In this document: positions 34,941 through 43,553 of the stretch, piece by piece | Layout of the letters: each line of letters opens with the position of its first letter | Position numbering within the stretch: position 1 is the stretch's first letter | Origin: Claveliimonas monacensis | Lineage (GTDB): Bacteria > Bacillota > Clostridia > Lachnospirales > Lachnospiraceae | DNA: 64,000 bases | NCBI RefSeq assembly: GCF_014982975.1 | Contig: NZ_JADCKL010000004.1 | Location: 62,001 to 126,000 of the forward strand | Direction of reading: 5' to 3' | Program-made: the position numbers and the translations under genes | Notes under the pieces: model-generated | The model's database searches: none | What the model was told of the DNA's origin: nothing | The model's input: the letters and a program-made list of their open reading frames with translations, nothing else

Positions 34941-34958
34941 ATGTTAAAAAATGCACAA
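34941..34958. promoter_or_regulatory. Candidate Rex operator between the two hydrogenase-linked operons
   Basis: The minus strand reads TTGTGCATTTTTTAACAT, matching 11 of 14 fixed positions of the Rex consensus TTGTTAANNNNTTAACAA. Rex is an NADH-sensing repressor that controls fermentative and hydrogenase genes in Firmicutes. The site is AT-rich like its surroundings, so chance cannot be excluded. Confidence 0.35.
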
Positions 34959-34997
34959 TAATGTGTTTTCATTTTTATCTATTTTATACAATTTGCC

Positions 34998-35026
34998 TTG
35001 ATTTGGATATTTTCTGATGTTATACT
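34998..35026 (+). promoter_or_regulatory. Promoter of the divergent DRTGG/hydrogenase-like operon
   Basis: TTGATT (34998-35003), 17 bases, TATACT (35021-35026), about 70 bases before the first start codon. Confidence 0.6.
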
Positions 35027-35097
35027 CTCTTTATGATTATTGTTTCTTATTTAAATATCTTTTCTGTGTTTTTACAGTATTTTTACAGGAGGTTTCC

Positions 35098-35430
35098 ATG
35101 TTAATCAGAGAAATCAAAACCCTTCTGGATGCACAGATCCTGTCCGGCGAACAGATGCTGGATCAGGATGTGGCAGAGGCTTTTGCCTCGGACATGATGA
35201 GCGATGTGCTGGCCTTTGCCAATCCCCACTGTGTCCTGCTCACCGGTCTGTGCAACCCACAGGTCATCCGGACTGCCGAAATGCTGGATGTTTCCTGTAT
35301 TGTTTTTGTACGGGGCAAGCCCCTGGACAGCGAGATCCTGAATCTGGCAAGGGCAAAGGATATGTGCGTTCTGCACACGGAGAAAGGAATGTATACAACC
35401 TGCGGCATTCTGTACAGCAGCGGGCTGTAA
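35098..35430 (+). CDS. DRTGG-domain-like protein 1
   Basis: 110 residues from ATG 35098, 5 bases after AGGAGG. Pattern: KTLLDAQILSGEQMLDQDV, then alternating strands (VLLTGLCNPQVIRTAEML, CIVFVRGKPLD) ending MYTTCGILYSSGL. This resembles the small alpha/beta DRTGG-like regulatory domains found near CBS/PTA proteins, although the literal DRTGG tetrapeptide is not present. Paired with a second copy four genes later and with H-cluster protein genes, it may be a ligand-binding switch. First gene of the rightward operon. Confidence 0.65.
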   Translation: MLIREIKTLLDAQILSGEQMLDQDVAEAFASDMMSDVLAFANPHCVLLTGLCNPQVIRTAEMLDVSCIVFVRGKPLDSEILNLARAKDMCVLHTEKGMYTTCGILYSSGL

Positions 35431-35465
35431 TGCCGGTCATGCCGGCATCAAGGAGGTAAACAGAC

Positions 35466-35888
35466 ATGAGCGAATGCCTGACATTCGAATACCAGGTTTC
35501 CGGCGATGATTTCACCCGCGCCGGCGAAGCCAGCAGCGATGTAAAGAACAAACTCAAGATGATGGGCGTGGACAGCGGCGTCATTCGCCGGGTCGCCATC
35601 GCCATGTACGAAGGAGAGATCAATATGGTCATCCATGCAGACGGAGGCAGCATTAAAGTCCTGGTCTCTGACGACAACATCCGGCTCATACTGGCGGACA
35701 CAGGCCCCGGCATCCCGGACGTGGAAAAAGCCATGCAGCAGGGCTACTCCACCGCCCCGGAGGAGGTGCGCTCCCTGGGCTTTGGCGCCGGTATGGGTCT
35801 GCCCAACATGAAAAAATTTTCAGACAATATGCAGATCGACACTGAGGTGGGTGTCGGGACCACAGTGACCATGGACATACACCTGTAG
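35466..35888 (+). CDS. RsbW/SpoIIAB-like anti-sigma-type ATPase
   Basis: 140 residues, a GHKL-fold protein. N box AIAMYEGEINMVIHA near residue 45, G1 LADTGPGIPD near 80 and G2 GFGAGMGLPNMKKF near 105 match serine-kinase anti-sigma factors. Those proteins phosphorylate a STAS antagonist and sequester a sigma factor. No STAS protein is encoded in the window, while the PP2C phosphatase next to hydS would be its natural opponent. A partner-switch role in redox control is inference. It lies 35 bases after the DRTGG-like gene. Confidence 0.8.
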   Translation: MSECLTFEYQVSGDDFTRAGEASSDVKNKLKMMGVDSGVIRRVAIAMYEGEINMVIHADGGSIKVLVSDDNIRLILADTGPGIPDVEKAMQQGYSTAPEEVRSLGFGAGMGLPNMKKFSDNMQIDTEVGVGTTVTMDIHL

Positions 35889-35918
35889 GCGGATCTGCCC
35901 TGTAAAGGAGGACATCTT

Positions 35919-37292
35919 TTGGATAAATTCATACATTCTGTCAAACTGGATAAAGATGCCTGCACAGGCTGCATCAACTGTATCAAATACTGCCCCACCC
36001 AGGCCATCCGGGTACACGGCGGAAAGGCTTCCATCAAGCCCCAGTTCTGCGTGGACTGCGGCCGCTGTATCAGGTACTGTCCCCACCACGCCAAGATCGC
36101 GGAGTCGGACTCCCTGGATGAGATGCATAATTATAAATACACGGTGGCTCTTCCCGCCCCCTCCCTCTACGCCCAATTCAACAATCTGACCAACGTGGAC
36201 ATTGTTCTCAACGCCCTCCTCTCCATGGGCTTTGACGATGTCTTTGAGGTCAGCGCCGCAGCGGAACTGGTGTCGGAGATGACCCGCTCCTACATAGAAG
36301 AACACCGTGATGAGGCGCCTTTCATCAGCAGCGCCTGCCCCACCATTGTGCGCATCATCCGGGTCCGCTTTCCCACTCTGATCCCCCGCCTTTTGCCCAT
36401 CCGGCCCCCGGTGGAGATCGCGGCACAGATTGCCAGAAAACTGGCTATGGAAAAGACAGGACTTCCCTCCTCGGACATCGGAATCTTCTTCATATCCCCC
36501 TGTCCCTCCAAGGTCACCTACGCCAAGGCTCCTCTTGGTATTGAGAAAAGCCAGATTGACAAGGTACTTGCCATCAAAGATGTGTATCCTGTGCTCCTCT
36601 CCCACATGACCCACGATGAGTCGAAGCTGCGCCCCCTCTCCACTTCCGGCCGCATCGGCATCGGCTGGAGCAACAGCGGCGGTGAGGCAGCCGGGCTCAT
36701 CACAGACAATTACCTGGCAGCTGACGGCATCATGAATGTACTGCGGGTGCTCAGCGATCTGGAGGACGAGAAGTTTCACGGTCTTCTCTTTGTGGAGCTG
36801 AACGCCTGCAACGGAGGATGCGTGGGCGGTCCTCTGACCGTAGAAAATCCCTACGTGGCCACCGCCAAGACAAAGCGGCTCCACCGGTATCTGCCTGTCT
36901 CCGGCACCCATATGGAAGCCTGCCCGGATGTGGACTATCTGTGGGAAGAGTATGTGGAGTACGAACCGGTCTTCCGCCTTGGGAGCAATTTCCGCGAAAG
37001 CTTTGAGATGATGGGTATGGTGGAGGACCTGACAGAGCAGCTTCCCGGCCTGGACTGCGGCTCCTGCGGCGCTCCCACCTGCCGGGCCCTGGCGGAGGAT
37101 ATTGTCAGAGGAGAAGCCTCGAGAAATGACTGTATCTATGAATTTATTGCATTTATCCAGAGCCTCTCCGGAGATCTGTCCTACATGACTACCGAGATGG
37201 AGGCCTCCGGCCGCATTGGCCCCGAGGATCTGCAGAACCTGCAGCACTCCATCGGGAAACTGGCTCTGGAACTGCGCAGAAAGGATGTGTGA
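35919..37292 (+). CDS. Group D-like [FeFe] hydrogenase H-cluster protein
   Basis: 457 residues starting at TTG 35919 (AAAGGAGG 7 bases upstream). Two N-terminal [4Fe-4S] clusters (CTGCINCIKYCP, CVDCGRCIRYCP) precede an H-cluster-like domain with diverged loops: SSACPT instead of TSCCP, SPCPSKV instead of MPCTxK, and ELNACNGGCVGGP. A further FeS motif CGSCGAPTCRALA lies near residue 375. The four H-cluster cysteines are kept, but L1 and L2 differ from catalytic HydA. This matches a poorly studied clade (group D-like), probably regulatory or with other chemistry. It lies between the RsbW-like ATPase and DRTGG-like gene 2. Confidence 0.8.
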   Translation: MDKFIHSVKLDKDACTGCINCIKYCPTQAIRVHGGKASIKPQFCVDCGRCIRYCPHHAKIAESDSLDEMHNYKYTVALPAPSLYAQFNNLTNVDIVLNALLSMGFDDVFEVSAAAELVSEMTRSYIEEHRDEAPFISSACPTIVRIIRVRFPTLIPRLLPIRPPVEIAAQIARKLAMEKTGLPSSDIGIFFISPCPSKVTYAKAPLGIEKSQIDKVLAIKDVYPVLLSHMTHDESKLRPLSTSGRIGIGWSNSGGEAAGLITDNYLAADGIMNVLRVLSDLEDEKFHGLLFVELNACNGGCVGGPLTVENPYVATAKTKRLHRYLPVSGTHMEACPDVDYLWEEYVEYEPVFRLGSNFRESFEMMGMVEDLTEQLPGLDCGSCGAPTCRALAEDIVRGEASRNDCIYEFIAFIQSLSGDLSYMTTEMEASGRIGPEDLQNLQHSIGKLALELRRKDV

Positions 37293-37295
37293 CAG

Positions 37296-37625
37296 ATGGC
37301 TTCTGTACAGAATCTTATAGAAAAAAATTGTTTTGAGCTGAAGAATGCAGGAAAGACTGACCGGGACATCACAAAAGTGTTCTGCTGCGATCTTCTCAGT
37401 ATCGCCATGGGGAAGGCTCCCGGAGACAGTGCCTGGGTCACGGTCATGGGAAACCGGAACACGCTGGCCGTCGCCTCCCTGGCGGATGTCTCCTGTGTGA
37501 TCCTGGCAGAGGGGGCTGCCTTCGCACCGGAAGATCTGGACTGCGCAAAAAAAGAGGAGATCACCGTATTTTACACCGAGCTGCCCGTCTTTGAGGCAGC
37601 CCTGGCGGTGCATGCTCTCCTGTGA
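37296..37625 (+). CDS. DRTGG-domain-like protein 2
   Basis: 109 residues, starting 3 bases after the H-cluster protein gene. Like the first copy it is a small alpha/beta protein (KNCFELKNAGKTDRDITKVF, WVTVMGNRNTLAVASLADVSCVILAEGA, a final LPVFEAALAVHALL). The two copies share fold pattern but little identity, suggesting ancient duplication. The 3' end overlaps the PHP gene by four bases (GTGA). No enzymatic motif is visible. Confidence 0.65.
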   Translation: MASVQNLIEKNCFELKNAGKTDRDITKVFCCDLLSIAMGKAPGDSAWVTVMGNRNTLAVASLADVSCVILAEGAAFAPEDLDCAKKEEITVFYTELPVFEAALAVHALL

Positions 37626-38341
37626 ACATGCTCTTCTACGATCTTCACATCCACTCCTGCCTCTCCCCCTGCGGCGACGGAGATATGACGCCGGCCAACA
37701 TCGCCGGCATGGCTGCCGTGAAGGGGCTGGATGTGATCGCCCTCACAGACCACAATTCCTGCAGGAACTGTCCCGCCGCCATGAGGCACGCTGAGGCTCT
37801 GGGCATTACGCTGATCCCGGGCATGGAGCTGACCACCTCCGAGGAAGTTCACGTGGTCTGCCTCTTTCCCTCTCTGGAGGCAGCCATGGATTTCGACAGC
37901 TATGTGTATGCACATCTCCTTCCTGTAAAAAACCGTCCGGACATTTTCGGTGAACAGCTGATCCTGGATGAGAAGGATCAGATCACAGGCACCTTAGAGA
38001 AACTCCTGATCAATGCTACAGACATCCCCTTCTACCGGACAGAGGCTCTCGTGGCAGGATTCCACGGCATCTGTTTTCCGGCCCACCTGGACAAATCTTC
38101 CACCAGCCTGCTCTCCAACCTGGGCTTTATTCCCCCGGAGAGCACTTTCCGATGCGCAGAAATCCGTGATCTTACAAAGCTGCATCAGCTAAGGAGAGAC
38201 CACCCCTATCTGGAGAGCTGCCGCATCCTCTCAAGTTCAGATGCCCACTATCTCTGGGACATCAGAGAGCCGGACCTGCAGATCCCCTGCGCCTCCCGCA
38301 GCATACCGGACATACTGGACGCCCTGTCCGCGCCAATATAA
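37622..38341 (+). CDS. PHP-domain phosphoesterase
   Basis: 239 residues. The GTG at 37622 overlaps the upstream stop; an in-frame ATG at 37628 is an alternative. PHP motifs are intact: DLHIHSCLSPCGDG (His-x-His) near residue 9, ALTDHNSC near 40, PGMELTTSEEVHVV near 65, FPAHLDKSS near 145 and SSDAHYL near 205. These bind two or three metals. PHP proteins of this size hydrolyse small phosphoesters such as 3',5'-nucleoside bisphosphates or histidinol phosphate. It closes the rightward operon, before a perfect terminator. Confidence 0.87.
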   Translation: MNMLFYDLHIHSCLSPCGDGDMTPANIAGMAAVKGLDVIALTDHNSCRNCPAAMRHAEALGITLIPGMELTTSEEVHVVCLFPSLEAAMDFDSYVYAHLLPVKNRPDIFGEQLILDEKDQITGTLEKLLINATDIPFYRTEALVAGFHGICFPAHLDKSSTSLLSNLGFIPPESTFRCAEIRDLTKLHQLRRDHPYLESCRILSSSDAHYLWDIREPDLQIPCASRSIPDILDALSAPI

Positions 38342-38360
38342 TTAATGGCGCCACACACAA

Positions 38361-38390
38361 AAATCCCGCCTCATTTCCGAGGCGGGATTT
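38361..38390. terminator. Bidirectional terminator between PHP gene and ppdK
   Basis: AAATCCCGCCTC (38361-38372) pairs perfectly with GAGGCGGGATTT (38379-38390), with A/T tracts on both sides. Confidence 0.9.
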
Positions 38391-38416
38391 ATATACCACG
38401 CTATATTCTGCTGTGA

Positions 38417-41050
38417 TTAGTTTTTCTTCTGTGCGATTGCAGCCTGTGCAGCAGCCAGACGAGCGATCGGTACACGGAACGGTGAGCAGGATACATAGTC
38501 AAGACCAAGCTTGTTGCAGAACTCTACAGAGCTCGGATCTCCACCGTGCTCGCCGCAGATACCTACGTGGAGCTTGGAGTTAACCGGTTTTCCAAGATCG
38601 ATAGCCATCTTCATCAGCTTGCCAACGCCAACCTGATCCAGTTTTGCGAACGGATCGTTCTCAAAGATCTTAGCATCATAGTAAGCCTCAAGGAACTTAC
38701 CTGCATCGTCACGGGAGAAGCCGTATGTCATCTGTGTCAGGTCGTTTGTGCCGAAGCAGAAGAAGTCAGCCTCTGCAGCGATCTCGTCAGCTGTAAGAGC
38801 AGCTCTCGGGATCTCGATCATTGTACCAACTTCGTACTCAAGGTCGCTTCCTGCAGCAGCGATCTCAGCGTCAGCTGTCTCAACAACGAATTTCTTCACG
38901 TATTTCAGCTCTTTGATATCGCCAACAAGCGGGATCATGATCTCCGGCTGAACTTTCCAGCCCGGATGAGCTTTCTGTACATTGATAGCCGCGCGGATAA
39001 CAGCCTTTGTCTGCATCTTTGCGATCTCAGGATATGTTACAGCCAGACGGCATCCGCGGTGACCCATCATCGGGTTGAACTCATGGAGGCTGTCGATGAT
39101 CTCTTTAATTCTCTCAACAGTCTTGCCCTGAGCCTCTGCCAGTTTCTTGATGTCCTCTTCCTCTGTCGGAACGAACTCATGAAGCGGCGGATCAAGGAAA
39201 CGGATTGTTACCGGGTTGCCTTCCAGAGCCTCGTACAGTTTCTCGAAGTCGCTCTGCTGATACGGAAGAACTTTCTCAAGAGCTTTCTCTCTCTCTTCCT
39301 CTGTCTCAGCACAGATCATCTCACGGAATGCGTCAATTCTTCCCTCGCCGAAGAACATATGCTCTGTACGGCAAAGTCCGATACCCTCAGCGCCAAGCTC
39401 AGCAGCTTTTCTTGCATCTTCCGGTGTATCTGCGTTTGTGCGGACTTTCATTGTTCTGTATTTGTCAGCCCAGTCCATGATACGTCCGAACTCACCAGCG
39501 ATTGTAGCGTCTACTGTCGGGATGATACCGTCGTAGATGTTACCCGTGGAACCATCGATAGAGATAGCATCTCCCTCGTGGAACTCTTTTCCGCCAAGTG
39601 TAAATTTCTTGTTAGCCTCATCCATGATGATGTCGCCACATCCGGATACGCAGCACTCGCCCATACCACGAGCAACAACGGCTGCGTGAGATGTCATACC
39701 ACCGCGGACTGTCAGGATACCCTGCGCAGACTTCATACCTGTGATATCCTCAGGTGATGTCTCAAGACGAACAAGGATAACCTTCTCGCCTCTTGCAGCC
39801 CACTCTACAGCGTCATCAGCTGTGAAGACAACCTTACCGCAGGCAGCTCCAGGAGAAGCTCCAAGACCTTTGCCCATAGGAGTAGCAGCCTTCAGTGCAG
39901 CAGTGTCAAACTGCGGATGAAGCAGTGTATCCAGGTTACGGGGATCGATCATTGCAACAGCTTCTTCCTCTGTTCTCATTCCCTCGTCAACCAGATCGCA
40001 TGCGATCTTCAGCGCAGCCTGAGCTGTTCTCTTACCGTTACGCGTCTGCAGCATGTACAGTTTGCCGTGCTCTACAGTAAACTCCATGTCCTGCATATCT
40101 CTGTAGTGTGTCTCCAGAGTCTTGCATACGCTCTTGAACTGAGCAAATGCCTCCGGGAATTTGTCTTCCATCTCGGAAATGTGCATAGGTGTGCGGACAC
40201 CAGCAACAACGTCCTCGCCCTGTGCGTTTGTAAGGAACTCACCGAAGAGTCCGTTTTCTCCTGTAGCTGGATCACGTGTGAACGCAACACCTGTACCACA
40301 GTCATCACCCATGTTACCAAATGCCATCATCTGTACGTTGACAGCTGTTCCCCATGAATACGGGATGTCGTTGTCACGACGGTATACATTTGCTCTCGGG
40401 TTGTCCCATGAACGGAACACGGCTTTAACAGCTCCCATTAACTGCTCTTTAGCGTCAGACGGGAAGTCTGAACCGATCTTCTCTTTGTACTCAGCTTTGA
40501 ACTGTCCTGCAAGAGTCTTCAGATCCTCTGCTGTCAGATCAACATCCTGTGTAACACCTTTCTCTTCTTTCATCTTGTCGATAAGCTCTTCAAAGTATTT
40601 CTTACCAACTTCCATAACTACGTCAGAGTACATCTGGATGAATCTTCTGTAGCAGTCCCAAGCCCAGCGCGGGTTACCGGAAGCTTCTGCCAGAGTCTCA
40701 ACAACTTCCTCATTTAATCCCAGGTTCAGGATTGTGTCCATCATACCAGGCATGGAAGCTCTTGCACCGGAACGTACGGAAACGAGAAGCGGATTCTCTT
40801 TGTCTCCGAATTTCTTTCCTGTGATCTCTTCCAGCTTAGCCATAGCGTCCATGATCTGACCCATGATCTCGTCGTTGATCTTTCTGCCATCCTCATAGTA
40901 CTGTGTACAAGCCTCTGTAGTAACAGTGAATCCCTGCGGTACCGGGAGTCCCAGGCCTGTCATCTCTGCGAGGTTGGCGCCTTTGCCGCCGAGAAGGTTT
41001 CTCATGGTTGCGTTACCTTCTGTGAACATATAAACCCATTTTGTTGCCAT
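38417..41050 (-). CDS. ppdK: Pyruvate, phosphate dikinase
   Basis: 877 residues, full length for PPDK. It interconverts PEP, AMP and PPi with pyruvate, ATP and Pi. The ATP-grasp N-domain (GGKGANLAEMTGLGLPVPQGFT and the SGARASMPGMMDTILNLG block), the phospho-His loop GGMTSHAAVVARGMGECCVSGC and the C-terminal PEP/pyruvate barrel (GTNDLTQMTYGFSRDD...CGEHGGD) are all present. In anaerobes with limited pyruvate kinase it serves glycolysis or gluconeogenesis. It has its own promoter. Codon use in the gene appears strongly biased toward highly expressed type (visual impression). Confidence 0.97.
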   Translation of the reverse strand: MATKWVYMFTEGNATMRNLLGGKGANLAEMTGLGLPVPQGFTVTTEACTQYYEDGRKINDEIMGQIMDAMAKLEEITGKKFGDKENPLLVSVRSGARASMPGMMDTILNLGLNEEVVETLAEASGNPRWAWDCYRRFIQMYSDVVMEVGKKYFEELIDKMKEEKGVTQDVDLTAEDLKTLAGQFKAEYKEKIGSDFPSDAKEQLMGAVKAVFRSWDNPRANVYRRDNDIPYSWGTAVNVQMMAFGNMGDDCGTGVAFTRDPATGENGLFGEFLTNAQGEDVVAGVRTPMHISEMEDKFPEAFAQFKSVCKTLETHYRDMQDMEFTVEHGKLYMLQTRNGKRTAQAALKIACDLVDEGMRTEEEAVAMIDPRNLDTLLHPQFDTAALKAATPMGKGLGASPGAACGKVVFTADDAVEWAARGEKVILVRLETSPEDITGMKSAQGILTVRGGMTSHAAVVARGMGECCVSGCGDIIMDEANKKFTLGGKEFHEGDAISIDGSTGNIYDGIIPTVDATIAGEFGRIMDWADKYRTMKVRTNADTPEDARKAAELGAEGIGLCRTEHMFFGEGRIDAFREMICAETEEEREKALEKVLPYQQSDFEKLYEALEGNPVTIRFLDPPLHEFVPTEEEDIKKLAEAQGKTVERIKEIIDSLHEFNPMMGHRGCRLAVTYPEIAKMQTKAVIRAAINVQKAHPGWKVQPEIMIPLVGDIKELKYVKKFVVETADAEIAAAGSDLEYEVGTMIEIPRAALTADEIAAEADFFCFGTNDLTQMTYGFSRDDAGKFLEAYYDAKIFENDPFAKLDQVGVGKLMKMAIDLGKPVNSKLHVGICGEHGGDPSSVEFCNKLGLDYVSCSPFRVPIARLAAAQAAIAQKKN

Positions 41051-41109
41051 GTTCCAATGACCTCCTAAAAATTTTTCTTTCTAGTAATATCTAGTAATTT
41101 GCACATAAT

Positions 41110-41138
41110 ATTTTACTGTTTTTGCCATGGTTCGTCAA
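41110..41138 (-). promoter_or_regulatory. Promoter of ppdK
   Basis: Minus strand: TTGACG (41138-41133), 17 bases, TAAAAT (41115-41110), 60 bases before ppdK. It lies downstream of the apeB stop codon, so ppdK has its own start of transcription. Confidence 0.75.
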
Positions 41139-41212
41139 GTCCTTAACCAGTAAGTTGTAAAATAATATGCCGGCCGCTCTTTTTTGCCATAAAACCCTTG
41201 AAAACCAAAGAT

Positions 41213-42616
41213 TTACATCTCTCGGATAAACGCCTTGTACCCCTTGTATGCCTCGTACACATCCGCCTTGCTTGTGATCTCCCAGGGAGCGTGCATGCAC
41301 AGCACGGCCACGCCGCTGTCAATGACTTCCATCCCATAATTTGCCATGATGTAGGCAATAGTTCCGCCACCGCCTGCGTCTACTTTTCCAAGCTCCGCGA
41401 ACTGGTAAGCCACATTCTGCTCATCCATGGCGCGGCGGATCTGTGCAAGGTACTCGGCATTGGCATCATTGGATCCGCTTTTTCCCCTGCTGCCTGTGAA
41501 TTTGTTGAACACCAGGCCCTTGGCAAAAAAGGCGGAGCTCCTCTTCTCAAACACTTCCGCGTACATGGGATCGTAGGCAGCGCTCACATCAGAAGAAAGC
41601 ATTTTGGAATTCTGCAGGGCCCGGCGCAGCTTCAGCTCTGACTCTCCCTCTTTAAGCGCCATCACCTCAGCCACTGTATTTTCAAAGAACCGGGAATGCA
41701 TGCCTGTGGCGCCAACGCTGCCGATCTCTTCCTTATCTACCAGGATACAGCAGGCGGTCTTTTTCAGATCAGCCGTGTCCATCATGGCGAACAGGGATGT
41801 GAATGCGCAGACTCTGTCGTCCTGTCCGTAGGCCATGATCATGCTGCGGTCAAGTCCGCAGTCCCTGGACCTTCCTGCTGGAACGATTTCCAGCTCAGCG
41901 GAAAAGAAATCTTCTTCCTCAATCTGGTACGTTTCTTTAAGAAGCTGCAGGATCTGTTTTTTCACTGCTTCTTTTTCTGCTTTGTCCTGGGCGTCTTCTT
42001 CCTCTTTTTTAAGTGGTCTGCTTCCCACCAGAAGATCCAGCTTTTCTCCCTCAATGACAATGTTCGCCTTTTTCTCCAGCTGCTTTCCTGCCAGGTGCAC
42101 AAGGAGGTCTGTCACTGCAAAGACCGGATCCTCCTCCTTTTCTCCTATGCAGATATCCACGGTTGTCCCGTCTTTTTTCACAACCACACCATGAAGCGCC
42201 AGAGGCAGGGTCACCCACTGGTACTTTTTGATGCCGCCGTAATAGTGAGTATCCAGATAGGCAAGTTCCTCATTTTCATAGAGAGGATTCTGCTTTACAT
42301 CAATGCGGGGCGAGTCAATGTGGGCGCCCAGAATATTCATACCCTCCTCCAGTGGATTCTCGCCAATGTGGAAGAGGATAACGCTTTTTTCCATGCACAC
42401 TGCGTAAACTTTGTCTCCTGCTGAAAGGCTGCCGCCGGATGTGATCACTTCCTTCAGATCACGGTATCCGTGTTCCACGGCAATTCGGACAGCGGCCTTT
42501 ACACACTCCCGCTCCGTCTTGCCCTCGTCCAGGCATGCTTTGTATAAACTGCTGATGCGCTCCAGCTCGCCGAGCTCCCCTTCGGAGTAGGTAAGCCATG
42601 CATTTGTTCTTTCCAT
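41213..42616 (-). CDS. apeB: M18 family aminopeptidase
   Basis: 467 residues, matching M18 (aspartyl aminopeptidase-type) enzymes. Zinc-binding blocks: LGAHIDSPRIDVK near residue 95, DKEEIGSVGATGMHSRF (Asp plus Glu-Glu catalytic pair) near 300 and CMHAPWEITSKADVYEAYKGYKAF at the C-terminus. The AGGAGG site precedes ATG 42616. It removes N-terminal, often acidic, residues from peptides in the cytoplasm. It precedes ppdK on the same strand. The upstream edge holds REP copy B, only about 50 bases from the start. Confidence 0.92.
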   Translation of the reverse strand: MERTNAWLTYSEGELGELERISSLYKACLDEGKTERECVKAAVRIAVEHGYRDLKEVITSGGSLSAGDKVYAVCMEKSVILFHIGENPLEEGMNILGAHIDSPRIDVKQNPLYENEELAYLDTHYYGGIKKYQWVTLPLALHGVVVKKDGTTVDICIGEKEEDPVFAVTDLLVHLAGKQLEKKANIVIEGEKLDLLVGSRPLKKEEEDAQDKAEKEAVKKQILQLLKETYQIEEEDFFSAELEIVPAGRSRDCGLDRSMIMAYGQDDRVCAFTSLFAMMDTADLKKTACCILVDKEEIGSVGATGMHSRFFENTVAEVMALKEGESELKLRRALQNSKMLSSDVSAAYDPMYAEVFEKRSSAFFAKGLVFNKFTGSRGKSGSNDANAEYLAQIRRAMDEQNVAYQFAELGKVDAGGGGTIAYIMANYGMEVIDSGVAVLCMHAPWEITSKADVYEAYKGYKAFIREM

Positions 42617-42667
42617 ATCTGTAGTCCTCCTTTATGATGATGGGTATAGTATAACATATTTGATTGG

Positions 42668-42757
42668 GGACGTAACCCTTTTAAAAAGTATTACGTCCGG
42701 AATTAAACTAACTGGTGTGCTTTTATGAAATATTCCCCGTGTAATTGTGTCAGTTGT
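42668..42757 (+). repeat. REP-like palindromic element, copy B
   Basis: Left arm 42668-42682 and right arm 42684-42698 (two mismatches), then the tail TTAAACTAACTGGTGTG (42702-42718), and after a 19-base insertion a second tail part GTGTAATTGTGTCAGTTGT (42739-42757). The latter contains the stop codon of the transposase gene (42750-42752). It is inverted relative to copy C on the other side of the gene. Confidence 0.85.
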
Positions 42758-43541
42758 TTTTTACCTGATTTCTTACTTTTGAATATAGAAGTTTAGATTT
42801 GCGCTGTGATACATGCAGTGTTTGTTGAATCCTTTCCATATATTCTTCCCGATATTCTTTTTCTTCAAACACCTGGCTAAGATAATTCATCCTTGCCTGC
42901 GCATACATTTCTCTTGCGATTCTTTCTGCAATCTCAATCCTCTGCTGTTCCATTTCCTCATAGATATCCTGGAAAATTTCGTACTTCCTCTTTCCATGGA
43001 AATCATCAAAAGACATCCGATCACAAAATCTCTGTTTTACTAGTTGTATACTGTCTGGATGTATCAGCGGATCTTTCCCAGAAAAGAACTCTTTCATACT
43101 GCTAAAGCGGTAATCTCCTGCATGCACCACCATTCCGGCTTTTACCGGATTCATATGAATATAGCGAAGACAATTCCAGAAATAAGATTCTGTCTCAATA
43201 CATTCACTTGTAAAACGATTCTGAAACACATGCCCATTACGGTTATGTTTATAATTATAATAAAATGCGTATTCTGCCAGGATCCTGGCCATGAACAAAG
43301 ATAAAACCTGAAGCTCTGCCCCAATCATAATATGCACATGATTCGACATGATACAGTAGGCATAGATTTTTACTGCATATTTGCTCTGATATTTTCTGAT
43401 AATTTTCTGGAAATATTTCTTTTCTCTTGTCTGATTAAAATTATTTTCCCGGGCTATTCCTTTTCCAACAACGTGGTATATGCCGGTACTACTCTCCTGT
43501 CTTTTTCTCTGTGGCAAAATATCTCTCCTCTCACTTGCCAC
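42750..43541 (-). CDS. REP-associated tyrosine transposase (RAYT, Y1 family)
   Basis: 263 residues. The Y1_Tnp (HUH) fold is clear: IYHVVGKGIARENNF near residue 21, AYCIMSNHVHIM with the HUH pair His68-x-His70, and AEYAFYYNYKHNRNGHVFQNRF with probable catalytic Tyr91, followed by YFWNCLRYIHMNPVKAGMV. These are RAYT-type signatures; ordinary IS200 transposases lack the NPVKAG block. The about 110-residue C-terminal helical tail ends in an HTH-like segment (HVSQRKSKLLYSKVR) that could bind the REP hairpin. Such proteins nick single-stranded hairpin DNA and are thought to spread REP sequences while themselves staying single-copy. It is flanked by REP copies B and C. Confidence 0.9.
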   Translation of the reverse strand: MASERRDILPQRKRQESSTGIYHVVGKGIARENNFNQTREKKYFQKIIRKYQSKYAVKIYAYCIMSNHVHIMIGAELQVLSLFMARILAEYAFYYNYKHNRNGHVFQNRFTSECIETESYFWNCLRYIHMNPVKAGMVVHAGDYRFSSMKEFFSGKDPLIHPDSIQLVKQRFCDRMSFDDFHGKRKYEIFQDIYEEMEQQRIEIAERIAREMYAQARMNYLSQVFEEKEYREEYMERIQQTLHVSQRKSKLLYSKVRNQVKNN

Positions 43542-43553
43542 AGGGACATTTCA

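Noticed and set aside
35820-37613. A 597-residue open frame antisense to the H-cluster protein gene
   Set aside because: It follows the high-GC third codon positions of the opposite strand, has no ribosome site or recognisable motif, and the sense strand holds clear Fe-S motifs.
38546-39757. A 403-residue open frame antisense to ppdK
   Set aside because: Cysteine- and leucine-rich shadow of a highly biased gene; no start site or motif.
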